Assembly (NCBI GenBank): GCA_030595585.1
Contig: JAUVCY010000099.1
Coordinates: 1 to 6,826 of the forward strand
Length of the DNA stretch: 6,826 nucleotides
DNA from: Thermoplasmatota archaeon
GTDB taxonomy: Archaea > Thermoplasmatota > Penumbrarchaeia > Penumbrarchaeales > Penumbrarchaeaceae
Direction of reading: 5' to 3'
Position 1 is the stretch's first letter, and each line of letters opens with the position of its first letter. The notes below the pieces were generated by a model. That model did no database searches, was not told the origin of the DNA, and was given only the letters and a program-made list of their open reading frames with translations. Made by a program: the position numbers and the translations under genes. This document shows positions 1-5,275 of this stretch, piece after piece.

Positions 1-1
1 T

Positions 2-697
2 GGCAATCAGATCGCAGATGGCGTGGTCAACTCCATGGAGAACGACATCTCGGAGATATGCGAGGGATCCGGATATGTCGCCTACAGGGGCCATGGATCC
101 GATTACGGCTCCCTGTACGGCATCAGGGTCTACGGGCCCAACGGCGATGAGCATCAGCTCAGCTCCGATACCGCCGCGCAGATGAACGTGCCCCCTCAGG
201 TAGCATTTTTCGTCTCATGCCTCAACGGAAAGATCTACGGCCACGGACCGGGCACGGACCCGGGGAGCGACGTGGATTTCGACCGCCTGTTCACGCTCAA
301 CTATCTCTCGGCGGGGCCAGCCGTCCTGATAGGTGCCACGGAGGTCAGCTACTCCAATATCGGACAGGACCTTACCTCCATCCCGGCGGAGTACCTGCCG
401 TGGAGCGATGGGGACCATCAGTGGGACCATAACGACGCGTGGTATGCGTTCGTATGGGATGGTATCCTGGACCACCCGAACGAACACGGTACGGCGGGAA
501 AAGCCCTTCAGTGGTCGGAGAACAGGTACATGGCATATCCACCGAACAACGACCCGACACCCTATGAGCCGACGGGTGAGGTCGATTGGTACGAGGTCAC
601 CTTCTTCGCATGCTACGGGGACCCGTCCTTCAAGCCTGCGGTGGATATTTCCTCACCCGGATATGATCCCTGGCACAACGGGCCGGACGATATGTAA
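2..697 (+). CDS. Caspase-like C25 (gingipain-type) cysteine peptidase, 3' part only
   Basis: The reading frame is open from the first complete codon at base 2, so the true start lies upstream and only the last 231 residues are seen. The fragment has the hallmarks of the peptidase C25 catalytic domain: a YRGHGS segment with the likely catalytic His (codon 92-94), then a hydrophobic strand ending in FFVSCLNG with the likely catalytic Cys (codon 218-220). Further on are a strand resembling AGPAVLIGATEVSYSN and, near the C-terminus, YGDPSFKP, similar to the GDPS motif of this fold. Family members are usually secreted or surface-bound endopeptidases with an N-terminal signal peptide, which would lie outside this window. 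No membrane anchor or sorting signal follows the domain; the protein ends about 20 residues after YGDPSF. Two in-frame stops (TAA TAG) terminate it. The family call is by motif; substrate and whether it is active are unknown. Confidence 0.72.
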   Translation, partial: GNQIADGVVNSMENDISEICEGSGYVAYRGHGSDYGSLYGIRVYGPNGDEHQLSSDTAAQMNVPPQVAFFVSCLNGKIYGHGPGTDPGSDVDFDRLFTLNYLSAGPAVLIGATEVSYSNIGQDLTSIPAEYLPWSDGDHQWDHNDAWYAFVWDGILDHPNEHGTAGKALQWSENRYMAYPPNNDPTPYEPTGEVDWYEVTFFACYGDPSFKPAVDISSPGYDPWHNGPDDM

Positions 698-708
698 TAG
701 CCGTAGTC

Positions 709-722
709 CAATAACCATAAAT
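709..722 (+). promoter_or_regulatory. Weak candidate TATA box for the potassium channel gene
   Basis: The 40-bp gap between the peptidase stop and the channel gene holds one AT-rich patch, CAATAACCATAAAT, in GC-rich surroundings. It lies roughly 20 to 30 bp before the proposed GTG start, as expected for a short-leader archaeal transcript. The match to a TATA consensus is poor, and no Shine-Dalgarno sequence is seen before the GTG. Confidence 0.3.
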
Positions 723-737
723 GGGCCCAGCCGTATA

Positions 738-1832
738 GTGGAGCCCGTAGGGCTTGGTAGCCTTGATAACCTGAAGGGGGAGTTGGACCTGGGAAGATCG
801 GAAAGGGTCAGAGAGAGCGGGACGTTCAAGTACGGAACGAGAAAGGCCGATATCAGGACCATTTTGATCAGGCTGGGAGCGATACTATCCATAGTCATTC
901 TCATCTCGCTCGTGGTGTACTTCAGGGACAATAGCTCGGGTGAGGACCAGTACGTTTACAACGGCGATGAGGGGAGGGGAAACCTGACCCTGGCCGATTC
1001 GGTATATTTCACGGTAATATCCATCACCACCACAGGTTACGGCGACATCGTCCCCGTTAGCCACGAGGCGAAGGTGTTCGACACGATATTTCTGACCCTG
1101 GGCAGGGCGATGGTATGGATCATTCTGGTGGGCACTGCCTATCAGCTGGTGTTCGACAGATACAAGGAAGCGATTCTCATGAAGAGCGTGCAAAAGGGCC
1201 TCTCCGGCCACGTTATCGTCTGCGGCTACTCGACCACTGGAAGGACCGTGGTCGAGGAGCTGATCGCGAAGGATTGGAAGAAGAAGAGGATATTGATCAT
1301 CACGAATGAGGACGAGGCAGCGCAGTCTGCGGCCGATGGGGGTTTTATCTCCTTGAGGGGTGATCCAAGCAGGGAGGATGTCCTCCGCAGCGCCGAGATC
1401 GCCAAAGCCTCAAGTATGATCCTGACCGATGGGCGGGATGATACCAATGTCCTTATAGTACTAACGGCGAAGTACCTCAATCCCGACCTCCTGGTGATAT
1501 CCCAGGTCACCGAATTGGAGAACACCAAATTGCTTAAAAAAAGTGGGGTTGAGGTGATCATCACGCCGGCCGTGAACAGCGGATCGCTGATGGCCACGGC
1601 GCTTTCCCAGCCCGAGGCGGTGCATTTCCTTGAGGATATCATGACCGCCAGGACCGGATTGTTCGTCAATCAAAGGGTGGTGGACCAGGATGAGGTGGGA
1701 AAGAAGATCTCAAGGATCACCGATCTCCAGCTGTTGGGTGTGGTGAGGAAGGATGTGGTGCTGTCGATGGCCGACCTCAAGGAGACCAGGCTGAAAGATG
1801 GTGATATCCTGCTCTTCATAGATCGGAAGTAA
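738..1832 (+). CDS. MthK-like potassium channel with RCK (TrkA-N/TrkA-C) domain
   Basis: Predicted 364-residue K+ channel of the two-transmembrane plus RCK class. TM1 is about residues 42-62. The pore helix leads into the selectivity filter TTGYGD, with GYG at residues 100-102, and TM2 is about 114-139. A cytoplasmic RCK (TrkA-N, Rossmann-like) domain starts near residue 157 with HVIVCGYSTTGR, its glycine-rich loop. The last 70 or so residues look like a TrkA-C ligand-binding domain. In this family the RCK domains form a gating ring that opens the pore on ligand binding (Ca2+ in MthK); the ligand here cannot be read from sequence. The frame stays open far upstream inside the peptidase gene, but that stretch is not protein-like. 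GTG at 738 is the first start codon after the peptidase stop; TTG at 783 is the alternative and keeps all domains. The length is close to MthK. Confidence 0.88.
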   Translation: MEPVGLGSLDNLKGELDLGRSERVRESGTFKYGTRKADIRTILIRLGAILSIVILISLVVYFRDNSSGEDQYVYNGDEGRGNLTLADSVYFTVISITTTGYGDIVPVSHEAKVFDTIFLTLGRAMVWIILVGTAYQLVFDRYKEAILMKSVQKGLSGHVIVCGYSTTGRTVVEELIAKDWKKKRILIITNEDEAAQSAADGGFISLRGDPSREDVLRSAEIAKASSMILTDGRDDTNVLIVLTAKYLNPDLLVISQVTELENTKLLKKSGVEVIITPAVNSGSLMATALSQPEAVHFLEDIMTARTGLFVNQRVVDQDEVGKKISRITDLQLLGVVRKDVVLSMADLKETRLKDGDILLFIDRK

Positions 1833-1844
1833 GGGGTGGGGTTC

Positions 1845-1853
1845 AAATATATA
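1845..1853 (+). promoter_or_regulatory. TATA box of the sua5-map-purM operon
   Basis: AAATATATA lies in the 49-bp gap after the channel gene, inside an AT-rich island. Its centre is about 33 bp before the ATG at 1882. With the usual archaeal spacing of about 25 bp from TATA centre to transcription start, the mRNA would begin only 6 to 9 nt before the ATG. This fits the absence of a Shine-Dalgarno sequence and suggests a nearly leaderless transcript. Confidence 0.7.
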
Positions 1854-1881
1854 TTGGGGATATTATCACCCGGGACAGCTG

Positions 1882-2499
1882 ATGATGACCTCCTGGAGCA
1901 GTGAACGACCCGATCTGACCTTATCCCTTGTCAGGGATGCATTTGCCGAGAGCATGCCGGTCATCCTGCCGACGGACACACTTTACGGCCTGGCGGCCCC
2001 GATATCCGATGAGAGGGCCCTTGAAAGGATACTGGAGCTGAAGGGACGCCCCCGTGATGTCACCCTCCCGATCGCCGTGGGCTCCATCGATATGATCGCG
2101 GGGATCTCGGAGGTGACCGGAGGGCAGATGAGCCTGATCAAGAGGGTCCTTCCCGGGCCGGTCACATTCATCCTTGTGGCGAAACCGGGGTTTTCCGATA
2201 TCGTTACAAGGAGGGGAACCGTCGCCGTTAGAGTGGTGGACCATCCGATCTTTGTTCCACTTTGCGGATCATTTGGCCCCGTTGCGCTCACAAGTGTGAA
2301 CCGCCACGGGTCCAAACCCCTGCTCAGGTCGGATGACATGAGAGGTCTTCTTGAGATATCGGACATCCTGCTGGTGGAGGACGACGATCACGTCTCGGAC
2401 CTACCCTCCACGATAATAGACCTCACCTCGGGGGAGCCAATGGTACTGAGGAAGGGAAAGATAAATATTGATGAACTGATGGGGGATACCGATGGATGA
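1882..2499 (+). CDS. Sua5/YrdC/YciO family threonylcarbamoyl-AMP synthase
   Basis: A 205-residue protein covering the YrdC domain only; the extra C-terminal domain of long Sua5 proteins is absent. Family enzymes make L-threonylcarbamoyl-AMP from threonine, bicarbonate and ATP, the donor for t6A at position 37 of tRNAs reading ANN codons; transfer is by Kae1 and partners. Visible motifs are PTDTLYGLA (30-38), the KGRPRDVTLP substrate loop (54-63), PGPVTFIL (91-98), VAVRVVDHP (114-122), the SVN version of the SxN nucleotide-binding motif (138-140) and STIIDLTSGEPMVLRKGKI (176-194). The KxR and SxN elements are kept, but several positions differ from the common forms (KPL, SANxSG, RxG), so a YciO-like paralogue is possible. 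ATG 1882 is followed by a second ATG at 1885; the first is chosen by TATA spacing. It heads the operon and overlaps map by 8 bp. Confidence 0.85.
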   Translation: MMTSWSSERPDLTLSLVRDAFAESMPVILPTDTLYGLAAPISDERALERILELKGRPRDVTLPIAVGSIDMIAGISEVTGGQMSLIKRVLPGPVTFILVAKPGFSDIVTRRGTVAVRVVDHPIFVPLCGSFGPVALTSVNRHGSKPLLRSDDMRGLLEISDILLVEDDDHVSDLPSTIIDLTSGEPMVLRKGKINIDELMGDTDG

Positions 2500-3382
2500 T
2501 CGGGAGCTGTCCAACTGGAAGCGGGCCGGCGAGATCGCAGGACGCGCCCGCGATCTGGGCGTCAGGATGGTGGAGGAGGATACACCCTACCTGGATGTGG
2601 CGGAAGGGGTGGAGGAGTTCATTGGGGATAGCGGTGGAATGGTGGCCTTTCCGGTGAATATCGCGGTGAACGATATCGCGGCCCACTATACGCCCAAGGC
2701 GAATGACAGGCTCAGGTTCTCACAGGGGGACCTGGTCAAGATAGATGTGGGCGTCCATATCGACGGATGTATCGGAGATACTGCCAGGACGGTGGAGGTG
2801 GGGACGAATACGTACTCATCGCTCATCGACGCATCGAAGCGATCGCTGGATGCGGTGATCGAGGTTATCAGGGGTGGGATCAAACTCTCAAGGATCGGCT
2901 CCATAGTTGAGAGGACCATGAACTCCATGGGGTTCAGGCCGATTATAAACCTGACAGGTCACAGCATTGAGAGATACAAGCTCCACGCTGGACTTTCCGT
3001 CCCCAGCTATGACGACAGGGGTACGGACGTCGTTCCTGCCGGCATCATAGCTGCCATCGAGCCGTTCGCCACCACTGGTGTGGGTGAGGTGGTGAACGGG
3101 AAGAGGTCGAACATATACAAGTTCGTGAGGGAGAAGGAGTATCTCAAGGACAGCCAGAACAGTGCGCTGCAGATGATAATGGATAATTTTCCACACCTTC
3201 CATTCTCGGAGAGGTCCATATCCTCGAAGTTCAGTAAAGGTGAGAAGATCACCAACGGGCTTCTGAGAGCCCAGGCAATATATTCATTCCCCATCCTCAG
3301 GGAGATATCCGGGGGGATGGTAGCCCAGACCGAACATACCGTATATGTTACCGAGAAAGGATGTATCGTACTTACAGGGTGA
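2492..3382 (+). CDS. map: Methionine aminopeptidase, type II
   Basis: A 296-residue cytoplasmic metalloenzyme that removes the initiator methionine from nascent proteins when the second residue is small. All five expected metal ligands are present: D85 and D96 in KIDVGVHIDGCIGDTA, H157 in LTGHSIERYKLH, E190 in AIEPFATTG and E281 in AQTEHTVYV. H65, in FPVNIAVNDIAAHYTP, is the substrate-binding histidine. The extra segment after E190, roughly residues 194-270, between the fourth and fifth ligands marks the type II (archaeal and eukaryotic) class. Ligand spacing and length are very close to the Pyrococcus enzyme. The ATG overlaps the sua5 stop by 8 bp (ATGGATGA), which points to translational coupling; a GGGGG-containing stretch just upstream is only a weak ribosome-binding signal. 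Nothing suggests loss of activity. Confidence 0.96.
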   Translation: MDDRELSNWKRAGEIAGRARDLGVRMVEEDTPYLDVAEGVEEFIGDSGGMVAFPVNIAVNDIAAHYTPKANDRLRFSQGDLVKIDVGVHIDGCIGDTARTVEVGTNTYSSLIDASKRSLDAVIEVIRGGIKLSRIGSIVERTMNSMGFRPIINLTGHSIERYKLHAGLSVPSYDDRGTDVVPAGIIAAIEPFATTGVGEVVNGKRSNIYKFVREKEYLKDSQNSALQMIMDNFPHLPFSERSISSKFSKGEKITNGLLRAQAIYSFPILREISGGMVAQTEHTVYVTEKGCIVLTG

Positions 3383-3391
3383 GTGATTGAA

Positions 3392-4522
3392 ATGAAGGGT
3401 ACCGATGAGGATGGCATGACCTATGCACGATCCGGCGTGGATATAATGAAAGAGGGCGATTCGATCAGATCGCTGGTATCGGCCCTCTCATTCCGGAGGG
3501 AAGGTTTCGGAGGACATGTGGATATTGGTGGACATTTCACCGGTTTGATCGATATCGGCGACAGATACCTGTCGATGTGCACTGATGGGGTGGGGACAAA
3601 GATGATGATCGCCGAGAGCCTGAACAAATGGGATACGGTGGGGATCGACTGCATGGCGATGAACGTCAACGACATGATCTGCATAGGTGCCGAGCCGTTG
3701 GCATTTGTGGATTACATAGCGACCGAGAGCCCCTCGCCTGAGCTGTTGGGACAGATAGGCGTCGGGTTGAACGAGGGCGCCAGGCAGTCGAACCTGACCA
3801 TAATCGGAGGGGAGACCGCAACGCTTCCGGAGATCGTGAACGGGCTGGACCTGGCGGGAACGTGCCTTGGAGCCGTCGGTAAGGATGACGTGATCACCGG
3901 TGAGAAGGTAACGGAAGGCGACCTTATCATTGGCCTTCCTTCAACGGGCGTACATTCCAACGGCTTCTCGCTGGTCAGGAGGGTCCTTAAGGATAGCGGC
4001 ATCCCATTGACGTCGACCCTCTCGGAGGTCCTGGGTGCGGACGCCTGGAAGGGGGGGAACCGGTTCCCCGCCTCCAGGGCGGAGTTCGAATCGTGGGCTG
4101 GTGAGAACCCGGAGATTATCGTGGGGGAAATGCTTCTGGAGCCAACGGCGATCTACGTGAGATCGATCATGGAGATGCTTTCAAATTGTCCCCGTGGATC
4201 GATCCACGGAATGGCCCACATAACTGGTGGGGGCCTCAGGAACCTACCCCGAATGAACGAAGGGTGGGCATACCGTATCAGGGAGCCGCTTGATGTCTCC
4301 CCGGTGTTCAAGATGCTTCAGGTACTGGGATCGGTGGCCGACCTGGAGATGTACCAGACGTTCAACATGGGCATGGGTTTCTCCATTGTGGTCGAAGCAG
4401 AACATGCTGATAAGGCACTCGAGATATTGGGGCCAGCAGGAGGAAGGATCGTCGGTATCGTGACGGAGGGGAGGGGAGTTGGGATTGACGGTATATCAAT
4501 AGAATTCGACGGATACATCTGA
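3392..4522 (+). CDS. purM: Phosphoribosylformylglycinamidine cyclo-ligase (AIR synthetase)
   Basis: Catalyses ATP-dependent ring closure of FGAM to aminoimidazole ribonucleotide in purine synthesis. PurM landmarks in order, numbered from ATG 3392: MTYARSGVDI (9-18), CTDGVGTK (63-70), GIDCMAMNVNDMICIGAEP (85-103), GGETATLPE (139-147), LPSTGVHSNGFSLVRRV (182-198), LLEPTAIYV (248-256), HITGGGLRNLPR (276-287) and FNMGMGFSIVV (324-334). The 376-residue length exceeds the usual 340-350; the excess sits near residues 205-240, between the HSNG motif and LLEPT. Start choice is uncertain. GTG 3383 abuts the map stop; ATG 3392 has GGTGA at 3379-3383 at good spacing and is preferred; ATG 3416 begins right at MTYARSG. 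It is the last gene of the operon with sua5 and map. Confidence 0.95.
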   Translation: MKGTDEDGMTYARSGVDIMKEGDSIRSLVSALSFRREGFGGHVDIGGHFTGLIDIGDRYLSMCTDGVGTKMMIAESLNKWDTVGIDCMAMNVNDMICIGAEPLAFVDYIATESPSPELLGQIGVGLNEGARQSNLTIIGGETATLPEIVNGLDLAGTCLGAVGKDDVITGEKVTEGDLIIGLPSTGVHSNGFSLVRRVLKDSGIPLTSTLSEVLGADAWKGGNRFPASRAEFESWAGENPEIIVGEMLLEPTAIYVRSIMEMLSNCPRGSIHGMAHITGGGLRNLPRMNEGWAYRIREPLDVSPVFKMLQVLGSVADLEMYQTFNMGMGFSIVVEAEHADKALEILGPAGGRIVGIVTEGRGVGIDGISIEFDGYI

Positions 4523-4623
4523 ACGAAAAAATTCCAGAAACACCTTCCCCTGAACCCGAATGAAGAGATGACACCCTCTCCATTCAATCCTCGGATATGT
4601 CAGATATGGGAACACGCATACAT

Positions 4624-4650
4624 GCAAAAGAACCTTAATAACACTTTTGC
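4624..4650. repeat. 7-bp perfect inverted repeat around a TATA-like element
   Basis: GCAAAAG (4624-4630) is repeated in inverted form as CTTTTGC (4644-4650), separated by 13 bp that contain TTAATAA (4635-4641). It could be a hairpin at the end of the purM transcript, or an operator flanking a weak promoter for a short transcript starting near 4660. The sequence alone does not choose between these. Confidence 0.5.
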
Positions 4651-4729
4651 CAATGTGAGGTGGGATGTATCAATGGGAAGGGCCATCGCAGATCGGGGTG
4701 CTGTCAATCCCACCATTGGGTGGAATTGA
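4650..4729 (+). other. Two mutually exclusive hairpins with a possible 18-residue ORF
   Basis: ATCCCACC (4707-4714) followed by ATTGG (4715-4719) can pair in two ways. It can pair with CCAAT (4650-4654) and GGTGGGAT (4659-4666), giving 13 bp interrupted by a 4-nt bulge. Alternatively, the local hairpin TCAAT-C-CCACC / GGTGG-A-ATTGA (4704-4729) forms two 5-bp stems around one mismatch, with loop ATTG. The upstream partner overlaps GAGGTG (4657-4662), which resembles a Shine-Dalgarno site 10 nt before ATG 4673. That ATG opens an 18-codon frame (MGRAIADRGAVNPTIGWN) whose stop at 4727-4729 ends the local hairpin. The pairings are read directly; any regulatory role is inferred. Confidence 0.4.
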
Positions 4730-4748
4730 GGCAAAAATTATAGAAACT

Positions 4749-4761
4749 ATTAAATATAAAA
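4749..4761 (+). promoter_or_regulatory. TATA box for the tRNA-Lys transcript
   Basis: ATTAAATATAAAA is a strong match to the archaeal TATA consensus and the most AT-rich spot in the gap. Transcription would begin near 4780, leaving a leader of about 36 nt before the tRNA at 4816. No comparably strong promoter is seen between the tRNA and rpoH, so the same promoter might also feed the polymerase genes. Confidence 0.7.
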
Positions 4762-4815
4762 TCGCTTATGTGCGGTTCGTTCTGGACTTGTCAGGTAGTG
4801 GGAATGATAAATTTT

Positions 4816-4930
4816 GGGTCCGTAGCTTAGCTAGGTAGGAACGATCGGTGGGATAATAGCTGCCGCCTTCCCTAGAAAGAGCGTCCGGCTTTTAACCGGA
4901 CGGTCGGGGGTTCGAATCCCCTCGGACCCG
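4816..4930 (+). tRNA. tRNA-Lys (anticodon UUU) with a D-loop intron
   Basis: The gene folds as a complete cloverleaf once a 41-nt insert is removed. Acceptor stem is GGGTCCG (4816-4822) with CGGACCC (4923-4929), all 7 bp, followed by discriminator G73 (4930), as usual for archaeal tRNA-Lys. D-stem is GCTT (4825-4828) with GAGC (4879-4882). Anticodon stem is TCCGG (4884-4888) with CCGGA (4896-4900), loop CTTTTAA, anticodon TTT at 4891-4893. The variable loop is CGGTC. T-stem is GGGGG (4906-4910) with CCCCT (4918-4922), loop TTCGAAT. CCA is not encoded. G15-C48 and G18/G19 are present in the spliced form, which would be 74 nt. A37 with an ANN-reading anticodon makes it an expected t6A substrate. 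It lies 63 bp before rpoH. Confidence 0.95.
4837..4877 (+). other. Predicted 41-nt tRNA intron at non-canonical position 20/21
   Basis: The insert splits the D-loop, while the anticodon arm is intact. CTAG (4831-4834) in the 5' exon pairs with CTAG (4872-4875) in the intron. A 3-nt bulge GTA (4835-4837) follows, then an inner helix GGAA (4838-4841) with TTCC (4868-4871). On the other strand a 3-nt stretch AAA (4876-4878) precedes the D-stem. Cutting after the second nucleotide of each, the archaeal rule, joins GGT to AGAGC and yields a normal D-arm. The exon-side loop also has two unpaired nucleotides (A4829, G4830), so this is a relaxed rather than a perfect bulge-helix-bulge. The intron interior can pair GGTGG (4847-4851) with CCGCC (4863-4867). 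Boundaries could shift by one or two bases, because neighbouring cuts give the same mature sequence. Confidence 0.85.
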
Positions 4931-4980
4931 CTAATTTGTTCTCGTATCTGGCGAAATCCCCACTACCAGAAGATATGCCC

Positions 4981-4986
4981 GGAGGT
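4981..4986 (+). promoter_or_regulatory. Strong Shine-Dalgarno site of rpoH
   Basis: GGAGGT lies 7 nt before the ATG at 4994 and fixes the rpoH start. It is the best ribosome-binding site in the window and shows that rpoH is translated from a leadered mRNA, unlike sua5. Confidence 0.85.
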
Positions 4987-4993
4987 CCCCCAG

Positions 4994-5275
4994 ATGCCGA
5001 GATTCAATGTGTTTGAGAACCATATGGTGCCGCGCCACTCCCTGGCGACAGAGGAGGAGACTGCAGCCATACTGGAGAAATTCAAGATAATCAAGACCCA
5101 GCTTCCCAAGATGTTGATCATTGACCCGTGCGTCAAGGCACTGTCCCAACAGCACAAGAAGGAGGGAAAGGAGCAGATCCAATTGGGCGATGTGATACGG
5201 ATCGACCGGGAAAGCCCGACCGCAGGTGTCTACCACTATTATCGACTCGTGATAGAGGACAAGCCGATATATTGA
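4994..5275 (+). CDS. rpoH: DNA-directed RNA polymerase subunit H
   Basis: A 93-residue archaeal RNA polymerase subunit H, corresponding to the C-terminal domain of eukaryotic Rpb5; it is unrelated to bacterial sigma-32, which shares the symbol. Family signatures are FNVFENHMVPRHSLATEEE (4-22), a QLPKMLIIDPCVKAL strand-turn (36-50), LGDVIRIDRESPTAG (64-78) and the terminal HYYRLVIE (81-88). The subunit sits in the jaw of the polymerase near downstream DNA. Between DPCVKAL and LGDVI there is an extra hydrophilic stretch, about residues 51-62 (SQQHKKEGKEQI), where typical family members have only a few residues. The start is set by GGAGGT. It sits directly before rpoB in the same orientation, the usual archaeal order. 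Confidence 0.97.
   Translation: MPRFNVFENHMVPRHSLATEEETAAILEKFKIIKTQLPKMLIIDPCVKALSQQHKKEGKEQIQLGDVIRIDRESPTAGVYHYYRLVIEDKPIY

Larger units (their letters stand above)
4523..4815 (+). other. Intergenic region between purM and tRNA-Lys
   Basis: This 293-bp stretch is the largest gap in the window. It holds no convincing protein gene and no clear T-run terminator after purM. It is rich in inverted repeats (4624-4650, and two alternative hairpins within 4650-4729), has a candidate 18-residue ORF at 4673-4729, and ends in the TATA box and leader of the tRNA. The first 100 bp or so (4523-4620) show nothing beyond a short GATATG direct repeat (4594-4599 and 4603-4608). Confidence 0.6.
4791..4970. 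repeat. Leader/trailer inverted repeat enclosing tRNA-Lys
   Basis: GGTAGTGGG (4794-4802) in the leader is perfectly complementary to CCCACTACC (4959-4967) in the trailer. Past one A/A mismatch, two more pairs form (T4791-A4970, C4792-G4969). Nearer the tRNA, AAATT (4809-4813) can pair with AATTT (4933-4937). Together they would extend a helix outward from the acceptor stem and bracket the precursor tRNA, leaving rpoH outside. Confidence 0.6.

Noticed and set aside
333..737. Long upstream extension of the channel reading frame, overlapping the peptidase gene
   Set aside because: The translated stretch is Arg/Ser/Thr/Pro-rich and matches nothing in the channel family, while the overlapping frame encodes a clear C25 domain. 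GTG 738 gives a normal channel length.
3383..3391. GTG 3383 as the purM start
   Set aside because: It directly abuts the map stop and has no ribosome-binding site at useful spacing. ATG 3392 has GGTGA about 8 nt upstream. The difference is only three residues, so it cannot be excluded.
4523..4560. Terminator after purM
   Set aside because: The stretch after the stop has an A-run (GAAAAAATT) rather than a T-run on the + strand, and no good stem precedes it.
4665..4838. 57-residue ORF from ATG 4665 (begins MYQWEGPSQIG) running into the tRNA
   Set aside because: It crosses the tRNA promoter and ends inside the tRNA exon, and its GAGGTG site is only 2 nt before the ATG. Its lower half is AT-rich promoter sequence rather than codon-like sequence.
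4816..4930. Split or permuted tRNA, or decayed tRNA pseudogene
   Set aside because: Both halves lie in natural order within 115 nt, every stem is intact, and removing one insert restores a full tRNA. A simple intron explains it.
4791..4970. Integration (att) site of a mobile element at the tRNA
   Set aside because: No integrase gene and no direct repeat of the tRNA 3' end is seen. The flanking repeat is inverted, and the neighbouring gene is rpoH in normal archaeal context.
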